NCBI GenBank assembly: GCA_013368325.1
Contig: JAACJK010000059.1
Span: forward strand, 1-64,000
DNA: 64,000 nucleotides
Direction of reading: 5' to 3'
From: Ephemerocybe angulata
Taxonomy: Eukaryota; Basidiomycota; Agaricomycetes; Agaricales; Psathyrellaceae
Shown one piece after another: positions 12,328 to 23,625 of the stretch. How positions within the stretch are numbered: the stretch's first letter is position 1; each line of letters starts with the position of its first letter. The notes below the pieces were generated by a model. The model worked only from the letters and a program-made list of their open reading frames with translations, did no database searches and was not told the DNA's origin. Made by a program: the position numbers and the translations under genes.

Positions 12328-13481
12328 ATGGATTGGTACCAATGCACTGTCGTTGGGACGTCTCAACACCTCTTCAAGGACTATGTTCATCTCAACTCTG
12401 TACGTGGTGGCTCGTCTGTTACTAACCTTCTTCAGTACTTGCGACGTTACGGAGGCTCACCTGGCGCTGGATATGTAGGAGCCGCACCCAAGCACTGTTC
12501 GACCCTATGGTGTTCTGCTGCAAACATTTGAAGCGCTCAAGAAGAGGGATTGGGAGGATGAAGATTCGTGTAGGTGGATATACAATCAGCTGAAGAGCAT
12601 AAAGCAAGATCTCAGGGTGAGTATATCTCGCATACTTGTGGCCTGGCCCGCTATTCTGATTCGTCTAGCTCCAACGACTCGCCAATGAATTCACCGTCAA
12701 GGTCTTCGAGACTCACGCTCGAATGGCTTTACAATTTGTTAGAGTCCATTTCCCTCCCTTAGACATGTTGGTCAGTATCTGACCCACATTGCAGGACGAC
12801 ATGGCCGAGTACGAGCAATGCCAGATAACTCTCGACTCACTGTACGCCCTGGGGATCCAGGGAAAGGAAGAAGAATTCATCGCATACAAAATCCTTAGCA
12901 TGGTGCGGCGCAATTACAGCGAAAGCGGTACGCCTCCTCCCTCTCCTTCGTGGAAGTGAAGGACTAATTGGCCCCCAACAGACCTGAATGTGCATCCAGG
13001 GCGCTTGACACCCCAGCAAAAGGCCGACACCGCAATTCGACACGCACTGGATGTCCAAAAAGCACTAGAAGGAGGAGACTACCATGCCTTTTTTAACTTG
13101 TACGACGACGCACCCAACATGGGCGGCTTCATTATGGACAGTTTCCTCGAACGCGAAAGGACCAAGGCTCTGCTAATCATCACCGAGACGTAGGCTTCGA
13201 CGTTTTCACGAGACGACATTGAAGGGAACTGACGTTCCGACCCTAGGTATCGGCATGAAGTGCCCCTGCCGTTCTTAACGAAGGAACTCGCGTTCGAAAA
13301 CGAGGAAGAGACCATCGAGTTCCTCGTGAAGCACGACGCGAACACCTTCAAAATCCAACATCCCGACGCGAAAGAGAAAATCCTAGTATGCAAGCCTGCG
13401 TACGGGAGAATGCTGCAGAAAGCCTGCGAGAGGAGTCGGATGATGAGAGGAAGTAGTTCTAAAGGAAAAGAAAGGGCCTAG
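12328..13481 (+). CDS. SAC3/GANP-domain protein (LENG8-like), short N-terminus
   Basis: Six exons (12328-12399, 12479-12616, 12669-12737, 12795-12927, 12982-13189, 13247-13481) join in phase to about 284 residues. Recognisable blocks in order are TVVGTSQHLFKDYVHL, EPHPSTVRPYGVLLQTFEAL, WIYNQLKSIKQDL, EFTVKVFETHARMAL, AEYEQCQITLDSLYALGI, EEFIAYKILSMV, then APNMGGFIMDSFLERERTKA. These are the hallmarks of the SAC3/GANP domain in the LENG8/THP3 branch, linked to mRNA processing and export. The usual family member has a long low-complexity N-terminal region before the domain. Here the ATG at 12328 sits directly at the domain start, only 310 bp after the F-box gene, so the gene is either a naturally short paralogue or has lost its 5' part. 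All domain blocks look intact. The C-terminus is basic (SSSKGKERA). Confidence 0.8.
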
Positions 13482-13619
13482 CTTTGGTCAATTCGAGACG
13501 TAGAAGATTGTGAACCAAAAGAAGATACTCATTAATTGTGTATATAGTAGGAGACCGTCCAAAGTAGTGATACATGCATGAAGGATAAATGAGAGCCGGA
13601 GACCTCGAAAACGACAGGT

Positions 13620-16600
13620 TTACCACGTCTCTTGATCGAAGCGCTCCAAAGTCGCATTCGAGTCCTCTACATCCTTCTGCGCCTTCTTTCTCATGTAAAA
13701 GATCGGGCAATCCTTACTAGTGCAGAGCACATCCTGTATGAAGAAGGTTGATGGTAAGTTTACCTTTCCTCAGGACAAAACAAACGCAGGTACTGACCTG
13801 ATGTAACGAGCCCTGACACCGCTGACACTGTGTCCACAACCGAGCAAATCGAACCTGCAACGCCGATGCAGACAACACCTGTTTCTGGTGAAGTTCCACC
13901 AGTCTCCCCCGACAATTATTGCACACAGCACCGTCTATCACGAAAATGATTATCAGTAATCAATTCCAATTGCGGGGCGGAGCGAGAGGGTGTACTGAGT
14001 ACGCACTTGGAACACTGTTCGTCTTCTTCAACGGCGTCTTGCATCCCATACATGTCGCCGTCTTCACTGCGAACTTCATCAAACCGGCTCCGCCCACAGT
14101 CGGGGTGGCGATCTGGATTGTTCGTGTATGGTCACCGGACACTGAGATTCCCGGAAGGTCAGCATATCAGATACGACGGGATTATAATGAGTGAACGCAC
14201 GTAGTGACTGCGCCTTTTCGCCTAGAATAGGCTCGAAGATACGCATGAGGGGTTTGGAAAGCTGGTTCTCGAGATAGTATTTGGTATCGATTGGCAGATT
14301 GTTCTCCAGAACCCAAAGAGGATCTTCCGATTTCTCCCAAGCAGCAGCCCCTGCGAAGAAGGATCAGATATCGGTTGGGATAAGGTGACGGTGCAAGCCT
14401 CACCCTTCGTCCCCTTGGTGATAACGTAGGCAACACGGTCACCGACAGCAGGAGCGGAACCTTTGGGAAAGAGAACGCGTTAGGATAAAATCGCATGACA
14501 TGTTTTCAGGATAGAGAGGCATACCAGCATCGCGCTGCCTCATACGCTCCGCAAGCTCAACGTGGGCCTGCTTCCCAGCATAGTCTATCAACGATATTAA
14601 TACACATCCTGTATAGATGGGACGAAATTGACAGACCAGCCTTGGACAGCGCCTTCGTGATGACCAGCTGCGACATATCGACTTTGTTCTGCAACAAATC
14701 CGCGATTGTTTGCTTCGTATAGCTATAACGCCATTCAGCTTTCGGAGATAAAGACCAAGCTCATGCAACGCACTCTTCAGCACCTCGGACATCCCTGTCA
14801 ATAAGCATCTTATGGAGACACGTCTCGATAACCGTCGACACAAGTCTGCAGTTATCTCGACGGACAGTCTACGCTCCCAAAGATCAGCGTCTCGAGCGAA
14901 ACATTCAGGAACAAGTACACGGACCTCGATACCCTTCGAATCCATCTTGTCCCATTTCTCAGTCTTAGTCCAATACAACCCCGCATAACGCTTCTTGCTA
15001 ATGAGAAGGTACGGATAATACACCTTTTCGAACTCCAAGTTAATGGGCTTGATGAACTTGGTCGTCACAAAGGCCGCAGCTTCGGCTCCTACAAGTATGT
15101 GTCGAGATGTGAGAAAACGTCCCCAACAAATATGTGAGGCGGAAACTGACCGAGTGCCATGACTTTGCCCAAGTCCGTGGGGCCGAACCTCACCATGACG
15201 GAATCGGTGTCTCCGTAGATGACCTCCGCATCGTGTTCCTTTCCATTTGCGATGGAATACTCCGCTTCTACTTCCTAAATTGCGAGAATGATTAGGCACG
15301 GGAGTGAGATAACTAGGAACGAATACACACCTGTTTCGTCCTCTCAATCATCTGACGACCATACGCCGTCGTACTAGACGAGATCGCGAGACATGGCAAC
15401 TTCCCGACTGTAGCACCCGTGAATCCGTACACCGAATTGGCGCTAATCTTCAAAGCAAGCTGTCGACCGTCCAACACTGCCTTCTTGAAAGGATCCTTCT
15501 CCTTCTTCAGATCCGCCTTTGCCCTTTTACGCGCAGAGATCAGGTCTTCGAGAATGATAGGCAACAAGCCCTTGCGTTTGGTCTGTTTCACGAATAGATC
15601 TGGGAGTATAGTCACTTTCATTTAGCTGGCCACGCTCACGCGGAAACAACAAGCTTACCGTTGTTGGGTGTCTGGACGTAGTCTACGTCTTTTACGAGTC
15701 CCAATCGTTCGATAGTGCCCTTGTCCAAGAGCGTCGTGTAACATAGGTTGTGCGCCATCATGATGGAGGGATACAGGGAGCTGAAATCCAATGTTGCAAT
15801 GGGCACGTCGTAATAACCCTTCTTGGGCTCAATAACGGTGGCACCTTCGTACTGCTCGTCGGTTCCTAACAGAGCCATGAACATCGGATAAATGCAGAGG
15901 AACACACCACTCACCTTCTCCTTTCATTGAGGGGATGACATATCCCACCGAATTGGCTTTCCGGTACAGCTGGGACAAGACCTTGATGGATTGACCCCTC
16001 GAGAGAAGGAAGTTAAACGGAACTCCCGTCACACGAGCCATCTCAGTGTAGTTTACGAAACACATAAGCTTGTCCATCAGTCGCTGCGGTAGATACGCAT
16101 CCTGAACGCTCAGTCAGTCACCGCACCTAAATGTTCAAACAAAGGAAGGCCGACTCACTTTCAAACAGTAGATAGCCAAGCGCCGCCTAGACTCAGGCGT
16201 ACCATTCTGCAACTCCGTGATGACGGAATGGTGGACATCTTCTTTTTGCTCTCCGAGGAATTGAGCGCAGACCGAGTTCAAAGAGTAACTGCGCAGCTTA
16301 TGCTCTCGCTGCATAAACTGTAGAATATCAAGCTGGAGTCGGCCATCGATGGTTGTTTCCTTCGAGTCACGGTTACCAAACGCCTTCGACGAGAAATGAG
16401 TGTTCTTGACTTCCGTCTTCACGCCTAGATAGGACACGTCGTCAATAAGGCGGACTGCATACGTGGAAAATGGAATTCTACGTACTCTTGAATCGACCCA
16501 GGAAGGGAAACCTGTTTATCTTCAGTGCCTTTGCACGATCCATTAGATAGGGGAAATCGAAATTGCAGATGTTGTAGCCGATAATGACGTCGGGATCAAC

Positions 16601-18126
16601 CTCTGACACGAAGTCTCTCCAAGTTTGGAGCATAGCATCTTCCTCTTTGAATGAGAGGACTTGCGACCCCACAATATGCGAACAGGTATTCAACGTAAAC
16701 ACGTTGCGAATGAAGGGCTGCGTTTCGCCTTCATGAAGATGGGTAAGCCCATGCTAATTGACAGAGAGGATATGTACGCACCTTGGCGAGTCACCATGTT
16801 CGCGATCTGAATGACGGGGTCGACATTGGCCTCAGGGAAAATTCCTTTTCTGCCAGCACATTCGATATCGAAACTCAACACTCGGAGGGGGGCCAGTTTC
16901 GACCAATTGCCTTCTGGCGCATGCGAAATGAAGGCGTGGTACCTGTTGAGTCCTGTGAGAACTGAACTGAGGATATATGGTGCCCAACGTACGGTACGTC
17001 GATTTCGATTTGGCAAGTCGTCTTTTTCTTCTGTCCTTCGACCAGGGTGTACTTCCCAGCTGGAACTTCAATCCAATTCATTCCAACGACCTATCGCTGA
17101 GTTAAGTAAACCATCCAGGAGTTCGAGTACATGTCTTACATACCTGCCTGTCAATCATGAAACGCAGAGGATACACGATATTACTTTCGAACGTTGGCAC
17201 GACCTCGCCAAACCCAAACAAGTTTTGGTACGAAACCTCTCCCCTTTCGAACACGCGTAAAGAAGAAGATAAGTTCCGGCGTAGGATAGGTTGATTGAGG
17301 GCGACTTATCTCGAACTTTAGGAAGATCCTTAGGCTCGACTATCGTGAGCTTGAGGAATGGTACCCAGTCGTCTCCTTTGTAGCCCCACAACGTCCGTTT
17401 GCTGACCTTCTCAACCTTCCTTACCAGGTCATTGCCAGGACTGACGTTCTAAGTGAACGAGGGTTTATTAGGACAAGTCAATTCGCGAGACCTTTGTGCA
17501 GAACTGACGTTTAGATGAGACCTCAAGCCCTCAATATCATCTTCTGTGAATCCGCGGGGGACTTGAATGTAGAAGTATGGGAGGAATTCGGTGATGTTGG
17601 CGAGCACGCTGTGTCCATCCTTGGGTATAGCGTTAGAGCCACAGTGCATTTCGCTATATAAGCGGAGCGCACCTCTGTAACACCGAACATTCGAAGCGTC
17701 GTTCCTCCTTGCGAGTAGTCCATAGAGTTCTCAACGTCGATTTGCTGAAAGATGATAGACTGTGTCTTGGGGTTAATTGGCGCCAACTTCGGTCGCGCCC
17801 AACTGTCTGCTCCACCCTCCACCGTATCTGCAGACCCGTTCAGTTCAGAATTCAAAGTTAAAGAGACGGCCACGCACGTTCTGCGTTCCCCGCATCCTTC
17901 TGCAACCTCTCTAAGACATCCGCGAACGAAGGTTGTGAGTTCGCAGCTTGTGTGCTCGAGAACGCGGCGGCGGTCTTGCGCTTCTTCGCTGCAGGCTGCG
18001 AGTCAGATGGGGCCTCGGATTTCCTTGAAAGAAACGCGCTAAGACGTGAGTTACGCGCTGCTTTTGGTCGTGACTGACTCACCGTGTCTTGACAGCAGGC
18101 GCGTTCTCCTTGTTGAGCGTCGGCAT
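13620..18126 (-). CDS. POL3: DNA polymerase delta catalytic subunit
   Basis: This many-exon minus-strand gene runs from the ATG at 18126 ([15 protein letters not shown], intron, then a Lys/Arg-rich nuclear targeting-like stretch KKRKT) to the stop at 13620-13622. Family-B landmarks appear in order. The exonuclease motifs are [17 protein letters not shown] and [14 protein letters not shown]. The polymerase motifs are [32 protein letters not shown] and [12 protein letters not shown]. The C-terminal CysA and CysB pairs are CMGC..CNNC and CQRC..CTSKDC, where CysB binds a 4Fe-4S cluster in this family. The protein is the leading enzyme of lagging-strand synthesis and the 3'-5' proofreader. Introns explain every frame change, including two between about 14600 and 14950 that restore [18 protein letters not shown] and the Asp-Tyr-Thr-Lys block. 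It appears complete and functional. A damaged partial copy lies at 30529-31370. Confidence 0.95.
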
Positions 18127-18691
18127 TCTTGCGATTGGCGGGTATCGTGTAGTTCGACTGGAGAGAATGTCGTGAATGTTGGGTCCTTTTGACCTTGTCG
18201 TCCTTTCTCGCGTCGTCGCCCTCGGTGTAATGGCGGTGGTCCGTACCTAATTTAAAGAGGCGACGCGAGCCTGCTTGAAGCGCTGTTTGGGTTCTACGTG
18301 CAAAGCAAACAACGATCACAAGGCCCAATTGTGGGGGTCAAGTCCCACGATGTCCTTCATCTCAACTTTCGAGTCAACTGCAGCTCAACCACTGGCGCCG
18401 CTGTGACGGTGCAGCATCTGCTCCAGAAATTCAGGAAGGCTGGAGTGAAGATGCAGCTTATTCTTGTGGCGTAGCCATGTGTCTGCTATAGCTGCTGCCG
18501 GTCACAAGCTCAACCACATTGAATCCTGCTCTGAGCGCTTATTATTCTGTTCCACGGCCACAATAAGCCCAGTGACAGTTCTTCGAATGCTTGCTGTGCT
18601 AGTGTGGGCGACTTATCGTCGTGATCATCGATAAGTCTCTTCATAGGTGCGACGAAGGGTCAGACCTGCTCTACCTTGTCCAACACCAGCA

Positions 18692-21600
18692 ATGGCGCTC
18701 CTCCTTCAGGAGGCAAACACAGCTGCACTGGCAGCAACCTCAAGCAGTGGTCAGTTGCACGATACCACCGCTGATTACCCCCTGACAACGACTTACCGAC
18801 CCTCGCTGTGTGTATGATGTAGGGCAACAGGGGCAACAGTTCCTGAACGGAGCACACGACTTTTCTATAGGGTCTTGTAGCATCCAATCGGCTGGGCAGA
18901 ACATCGTCAACAACAAGAACACCACATACAACTACACGTACGTCACAGAGTCTGCAAACCTGGACAGCGCGGGTACGTTGCTTTAGAAATATTCCCTTAG
19001 CTTCGTCGTTCTGAAGATTCGATGGTAGTGGGAGAAACCGTGCTTGTGAAATGGCTGGGAGGTCCAGACTACATAAGCATCAGAAGGAGCGTTCTCGAGC
19101 GTCGTATGGAGGGGACAGTGACCTGGTTCCTTGAATTAAAGGAATTCAAGCAGTTGGTGGACGACACTGGAGTCATACTCTGGGGAACTGGGTTGCGTGA
19201 GTCGTTGTTATCCCTCGTCGCGCCTAGATGACTGATACAGAGGATAGCTGGTTCTGGGAAGACAATCATCTCGTGAGTCGCGTATCAATCGTTGTCCTAA
19301 AGCATCCCTAATCCATCTGTAGTGCAACCTGCACCGACCACTTGGAGAACAAATTCACTGACCGATCGGACGTCGCGATTGCATACGCGCTGCTTCGGTA
19401 CAGCGAGAAGACTCCGTGTCGCGACATTTTTGCCGCCTTAATTGGCCAAATCATTGGAAAGCGCGACAGTGCCCTCGCCCATTTGCAGGTGGTTTATGAT
19501 CGCCAACAGAGCGTGCAGGGTCGTAAGCTGCCTCTTACAGAGCGTGAAGCCCTCAACACGCTGCAGGACATCGTCAAGCTCTTCGCAAAGGTTTTCATTG
19601 TCATCGATGGCCTGGATGAAGCCGACGACGAAGTGAAGGATGGCCTTCTCCAAGCGCTGCCGTCGATGGGCGTCAATTTGCTGATTACCTCACGGCCATT
19701 AGACCTCTTCACAACATACACGCCAGACGCAATACACATTTCTATCCAGGCACAGACGGACGATATCGACCTCTATGTCACGAAAAAAATCGAAAAAAGC
19801 GCACGATTGAGGATGATCATTGGAGGCGACCAGGCGTTGACTGAGGAGTTAAAAAGACTCGTTAGGGAGAAGTCCCACGGAATGTGAGTACACTACCACC
19901 ATTGTCTTACACGGCGGGCAACCGGATGCCATGTTCCCGGCCCATAAGTAGTGACATGGTACGCTGACCGATGTGACGGTATAGGTTTCTCGTCGCACAT
20001 TTGCAAATGGAGGCTGTACTATTGAAGGCCAACAGCCGGAATTCCCTCATCATTACGCTGAAGAATCTCCCCTCTGGAACTAACGATCTATACAAGGAGG
20101 CCGTTGCGCGCATTGAAGCTCGATCAGAGGAAGATATACTACTTGCCAGACACGTATTCCTGTGGCTGACTTACCACCTTGACGCATTCATGAACAGTTG
20201 GCAGCTCCAGCGAGCTCTCTCCTTCTCTTTCGAGGCCCGGTCTTTCGATCTCGGCGATGTGGTTCCAATAGACCTCGTAACATCCCTATGTGGTGGTCTG
20301 GTCGTTCAGGAAAGAAGTACGATTCGCTTTGTCCGTGAGTGATCATTTCTACTATCCCTCAAGGCGTTAGTATAACCCGGTCAACGTCAGACTACACCGC
20401 GATGGAGTACATGAGAACCGTACAGTTCCCAGGTCTCCCTGACCCACACGTGCTGCTGACTGCTGCATGCATTACCGTTCTGGAGCAGCACCTTGAAGCA
20501 CTCCAAGCGTCCAGCCCAATTGGCGGAATGTCGCACGTATCGCTCGTAGAAGACCCTATGCTCTCTTATGCATGGTACCACTGGGGCGAGCATGCAAATC
20601 TCTCGCAGGCCTCGGACGGATATGACACGATCCGCGCCCAGCTCGTATCCCTGATTTCGAAACGCACCAGGTTCCTTGTGACAGTCCCTGCCGTGGAAGA
20701 CGGCAGGCCTCCCCGTCAATCCGCAGGTTCTGGGCTACATCTGGCTGTCGCCAACGATCTTATCGAGGTGATAACATCGAAAGTGTTGCCATTCCCCGAA
20801 TCCTCCTCCGAAATTAGGGGACTCACCCCGTTCCATCTCGCTGTATTGCTCGGGAACCGGGGGACTCTAAATGCCCTCCTGCGCACTTATGCGGGAGTGA
20901 ATCTTCAAACCAATCAGGAGAGCTCCCCCCTCCACCTCGCTATTGAGCGGAACAGGGTCCCTATGGTCGAACAGCTTTTATCGTTCGAAGGCAGGCAGTT
21001 GCCCGAAGGTTCAACGCCCGATGATGGAGGTGCCCTCGACGTCGTTGATGTCAACAACCCAGGTGCCGACGGCGAACCCCCTCTGGTCATGGCCTGCAGA
21101 ATCGAAGCAGCAGAAATAACCCGTATCCTGGTTCAGCACAAGGATCTCGACATCAATGCCCGAGACCAAGGCGGTCGCACAGCGTTCTACCGCGCCTGCA
21201 TTGCCGGGGAACCCTTCGCCACAATCCTACTGTCTGCCTTTCCAGACCTCGACGCCACCCTTTGCAGCGATGAAGGAGTATCTCCCTTAATGAAGGCGTG
21301 TTTCCACGGCCACGAACAACTTGTGTCTACATTACTGAAGCGCGATCCCGAGGGTACTCGCCAGGTCGATAATGAGGGTTTGTCTCCACTGATGTGGGCG
21401 GTCCTCGGCGCACATTGGGAGCCAGGGTGCAAGGAATGGAGTCAGAAATTCAAATGCGAAGAAGTCGTGAAACTGCTCCTTGCTTTCGACCCTCAGATCG
21501 ACATCAACCAGCGCGATAACTTGGGGCGTACGGCGTTGATGCTGACAGTATCCGATCCTCCCCCGCCCATCCGCTTTGACGACTCGTTGGTGGAACCCCA

Positions 21601-22298
21601 CTCAGTAAAGGGGCGGTCTCCCACGAGTCTCGCGACATTCCTCCTATCTCAGCCCGGGATCGACTACGATGCCCCGGACAATGAAGGAGAATCTGTTCTC
21701 ATGCAAGCTTGTCGGATGGGAGAGTCCTACATAACACTTGTAAGGGATCTAGACCAGAGGGTATATGAGAGCGAGGCTGATTATATCATAGGTGGAAACA
21801 GGGAAAAGGAAAACTACAGATGGATGCCCAACAGCTGTTATTATTGAGGCCCTGTTGCTCCGGGCGCGCCTTGATAATGTCGACCTCTTGGAACGGAAAA
21901 CGAACGGAAGATCAGTGATCGTCTGGGCATTCGAGGAGGAAGACGAAGACGTCCAACAGACGCTTATGGACGTGATCCTCACATTCGCCGACTGGCCAGC
22001 TTTCCAGTTCTTCACAACAGCGCTGGTGTTGATAGGGTGCAAAGCACGCCATGAATTCGTCGAGGATCTCCTCCGAGAAGGGCAACGCAAGGCAAAAGCG
22101 GAGGCAGAACTTGAAGGCCCAGAGTGTGGCGTGTGCATAGCTAACATGCTTTCCCAAAGGGAGATCCTGTCCTTCCTGAACTCTGACAAGGGGAGCAGCC
22201 TTTCTGAATACATCCCGACGGTGGAGAAATACGTGGTGTTACGACCGTCGTCGACAGAGGTGGGCAAGTGTCTGTCGATGGCTGAGTTGATCGAGTGA
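18692..22298 (+). CDS. NACHT-ankyrin NLR, copy A, C-terminus interrupted by a retrotransposon
   Basis: Eight exons (18692-18749, 18823-18972, 19029-19196, 19248-19272, 19323-19883, 19985-20334, 20391-21739, 21792-22236) join in phase. A short N-terminus with an Asn-rich patch (DFSIGSCSIQSAG, then NNKNTTYNYTYVT) leads to the NACHT core. The P-loop is GLPGSGKTII, split by introns, and Walker B is VFIVIDGLDEADD. LLITSRPLD follows, and HYTAMEY marks the winged-helix end. About eight ankyrin-like repeats follow (for example GLTPFHLAVLLGNRGTLNALL and SSPLHLAIERNRVPMVEQLL). STAND NTPases of this kind act in fungal non-self recognition and programmed cell death. At 22237 an LTR element interrupts the last exon. 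Translation then runs about 20 codons into the LTR and stops at 22298, replacing about 52 native residues whose codons survive at 29291-29448. Predicted length is about 1055 residues, against 1087 before insertion. Confidence 0.85.
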
Positions 22299-22605
22299 CG
22301 ATGAGCAAGCGAGGCGGCACTCGCAAGTCAAAAGAGAAAGGGGACAAGGGGTTGAATAACCAATAACAAGCTAAGGTACAGGACTGTAGCTACTGGGTAT
22401 AAGTACTGAGACGCACATGAGTAGCTATGAGTCAGAAGTAGTCAAGGCGCAGCAATAAGGCTGCGCGTCGTCATACATGAGTCGAAATGAGTCGAAATGA
22501 GTCGAAGCGCAGTTGCTGTGCAACTGCGCGCTAAAAATAGTCTAAAACGGTCGCTACGAGTCGATACGAGTCACAAGAGAGAAAATTGTGGAGCGGAGCG
22601 TAACA
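22237..22605 (-). repeat. 3' LTR of the chromovirus
   Basis: The 369-bp terminal repeat has TGTTA..TAACA ends. It contains direct GTCGAAATGA repeats and a hairpin-forming GCGCAGTTGCTGTGCAACTGCGC palindrome-like core near 22507-22530. It supplies the last approximately 20 codons and the stop of the interrupted NLR above. Confidence 0.95.
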
Positions 22606-22625
22606 TTACCCCCTTCTTATCGTCG
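22606..22625 (-). promoter_or_regulatory. Polypurine tract of the retrotransposon
   Basis: Read on the minus strand, a purine run (AAGAAGGGGG, then TAA) abuts the 3' LTR. This is the expected position and composition for the plus-strand DNA primer of an LTR element. Confidence 0.7.
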
Positions 22626-22642
22626 ATGCCCAGCATCGAAGA

Positions 22643-23518
22643 CTAAGTGCACATGTTCCACTCGGCGTCTTCGCCTTGCCAGTTGTCGTGGTCGTTGTCG
22701 GTGCGCCAGAGATCGGGTTCGTCGTTATCGTTCCTGTAGGTACCCCAGCTGGAGACCGTGCGTTTTCCCCAACCTTTTGCGATCTTGGCAAGTCGGCGGG
22801 CGTTTCTTGTGTTGACCGGTTTTGCGGCGCATTCCCAGGGCATGTGGTTGGGGGCATTCTTGCGGCACCACTTGCAGTTCCACTTGACGTGGTCGCACTC
22901 TTTGTGTCCCGGTTGTTGACAGGACCGGCAGGGGAATCCTTTCCTGATGGCTCGTTGGTCGTCGGTGAGGTCTCTGGTGTGGACCTTGCCATAGGTTTCC
23001 AGGTCGATGTCTTTTTTTCGGAGGGCGAGGAGGGCGCGGCGGATGCCCGAGCGAATGGCAGGGAGTTTTTCGAGGAGCTCTTCTATGAGTGCGGTCTTCC
23101 GTCCTTCCATCCAGGTGACCTGGTAGTCGAGGTCAGCGACGATTTGCTTGGGGGCCTGGGAGTAGCCGAGGGTTCTCTCGAGTATCTTCTTGGAGGTTGT
23201 GAGGGCGAGGTCCCATTCGTCGATGTCGAGGATTTGGCGGGCGATGGTTCGGTCAGCAGGGGGAGCGTCAGCGGTGTCCAGGAGGCTGCCGGAGCTGCCA
23301 GTGAACTCGACGATGTTGGCTAGGGAGGTGATGGCAGCGATGTTGTTCTCGGCCTGGCGAATTTCATCGGGGGTGAAGGCAGTGCGAAGATCAATCTTGT
23401 TGGTCTCGGTGGGCCAAATGCGGTGAGGGAGAGCAGGGACGTCGAAATTATAGATGTAGGTGGGGGCGTCGGTGGTGAAGGGAGCGCAAGCAGTGGTGGT
23501 AGTGCTGGTGGTGATCAT
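22643..23518 (-). CDS. Third ORF of the chromovirus, with paired zinc-knuckle-like motifs
   Basis: An open frame lies between pol and the 3' LTR. The frame is open from 23629, overlapping the pol stop, but the codon there is GTG; the first ATG is at 23518, giving about 291 residues. The middle is helical and charged. Near the C-terminus two adjacent Cys/His clusters read CRSCQQPGHKEC (C-x2-C-x4-H-x2-C) and CKWCRKNAPNHMPWEC (C-x2-C-x6-H-x4-C), then a basic stretch (TRNARRLAKIAKGWGKR). This resembles a second nucleocapsid-like RNA-binding protein rather than an envelope protein, because no signal peptide or membrane segment is visible. It is not part of the standard gag-pol layout of Ty3/Gypsy elements. 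Translation could need reinitiation or frameshifting after pol. The function is unknown. Confidence 0.6.
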   Translation of the reverse strand: MITTSTTTTACAPFTTDAPTYIYNFDVPALPHRIWPTETNKIDLRTAFTPDEIRQAENNIAAITSLANIVEFTGSSGSLLDTADAPPADRTIARQILDIDEWDLALTTSKKILERTLGYSQAPKQIVADLDYQVTWMEGRKTALIEELLEKLPAIRSGIRRALLALRKKDIDLETYGKVHTRDLTDDQRAIRKGFPCRSCQQPGHKECDHVKWNCKWCRKNAPNHMPWECAAKPVNTRNARRLAKIAKGWGKRTVSSWGTYRNDNDEPDLWRTDNDHDNWQGEDAEWNMCT

Positions 23519-23625
23519 GATGCGAATGTGGGGTAGATCGTGAGTCTGAAGGTAAGACAGGATGGCGAGGATGGCTTGAACTGTGGAACTGTGGGTTCTG
23601 ATTGTTGTGATTTGAGTTGGTCGAG

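Noticed and set aside
14600..14950. Apparent scrambled frame in the middle of POL3
   Set aside because: Two short introns restore the expected polymerase delta sequence, so the gene is not broken here.
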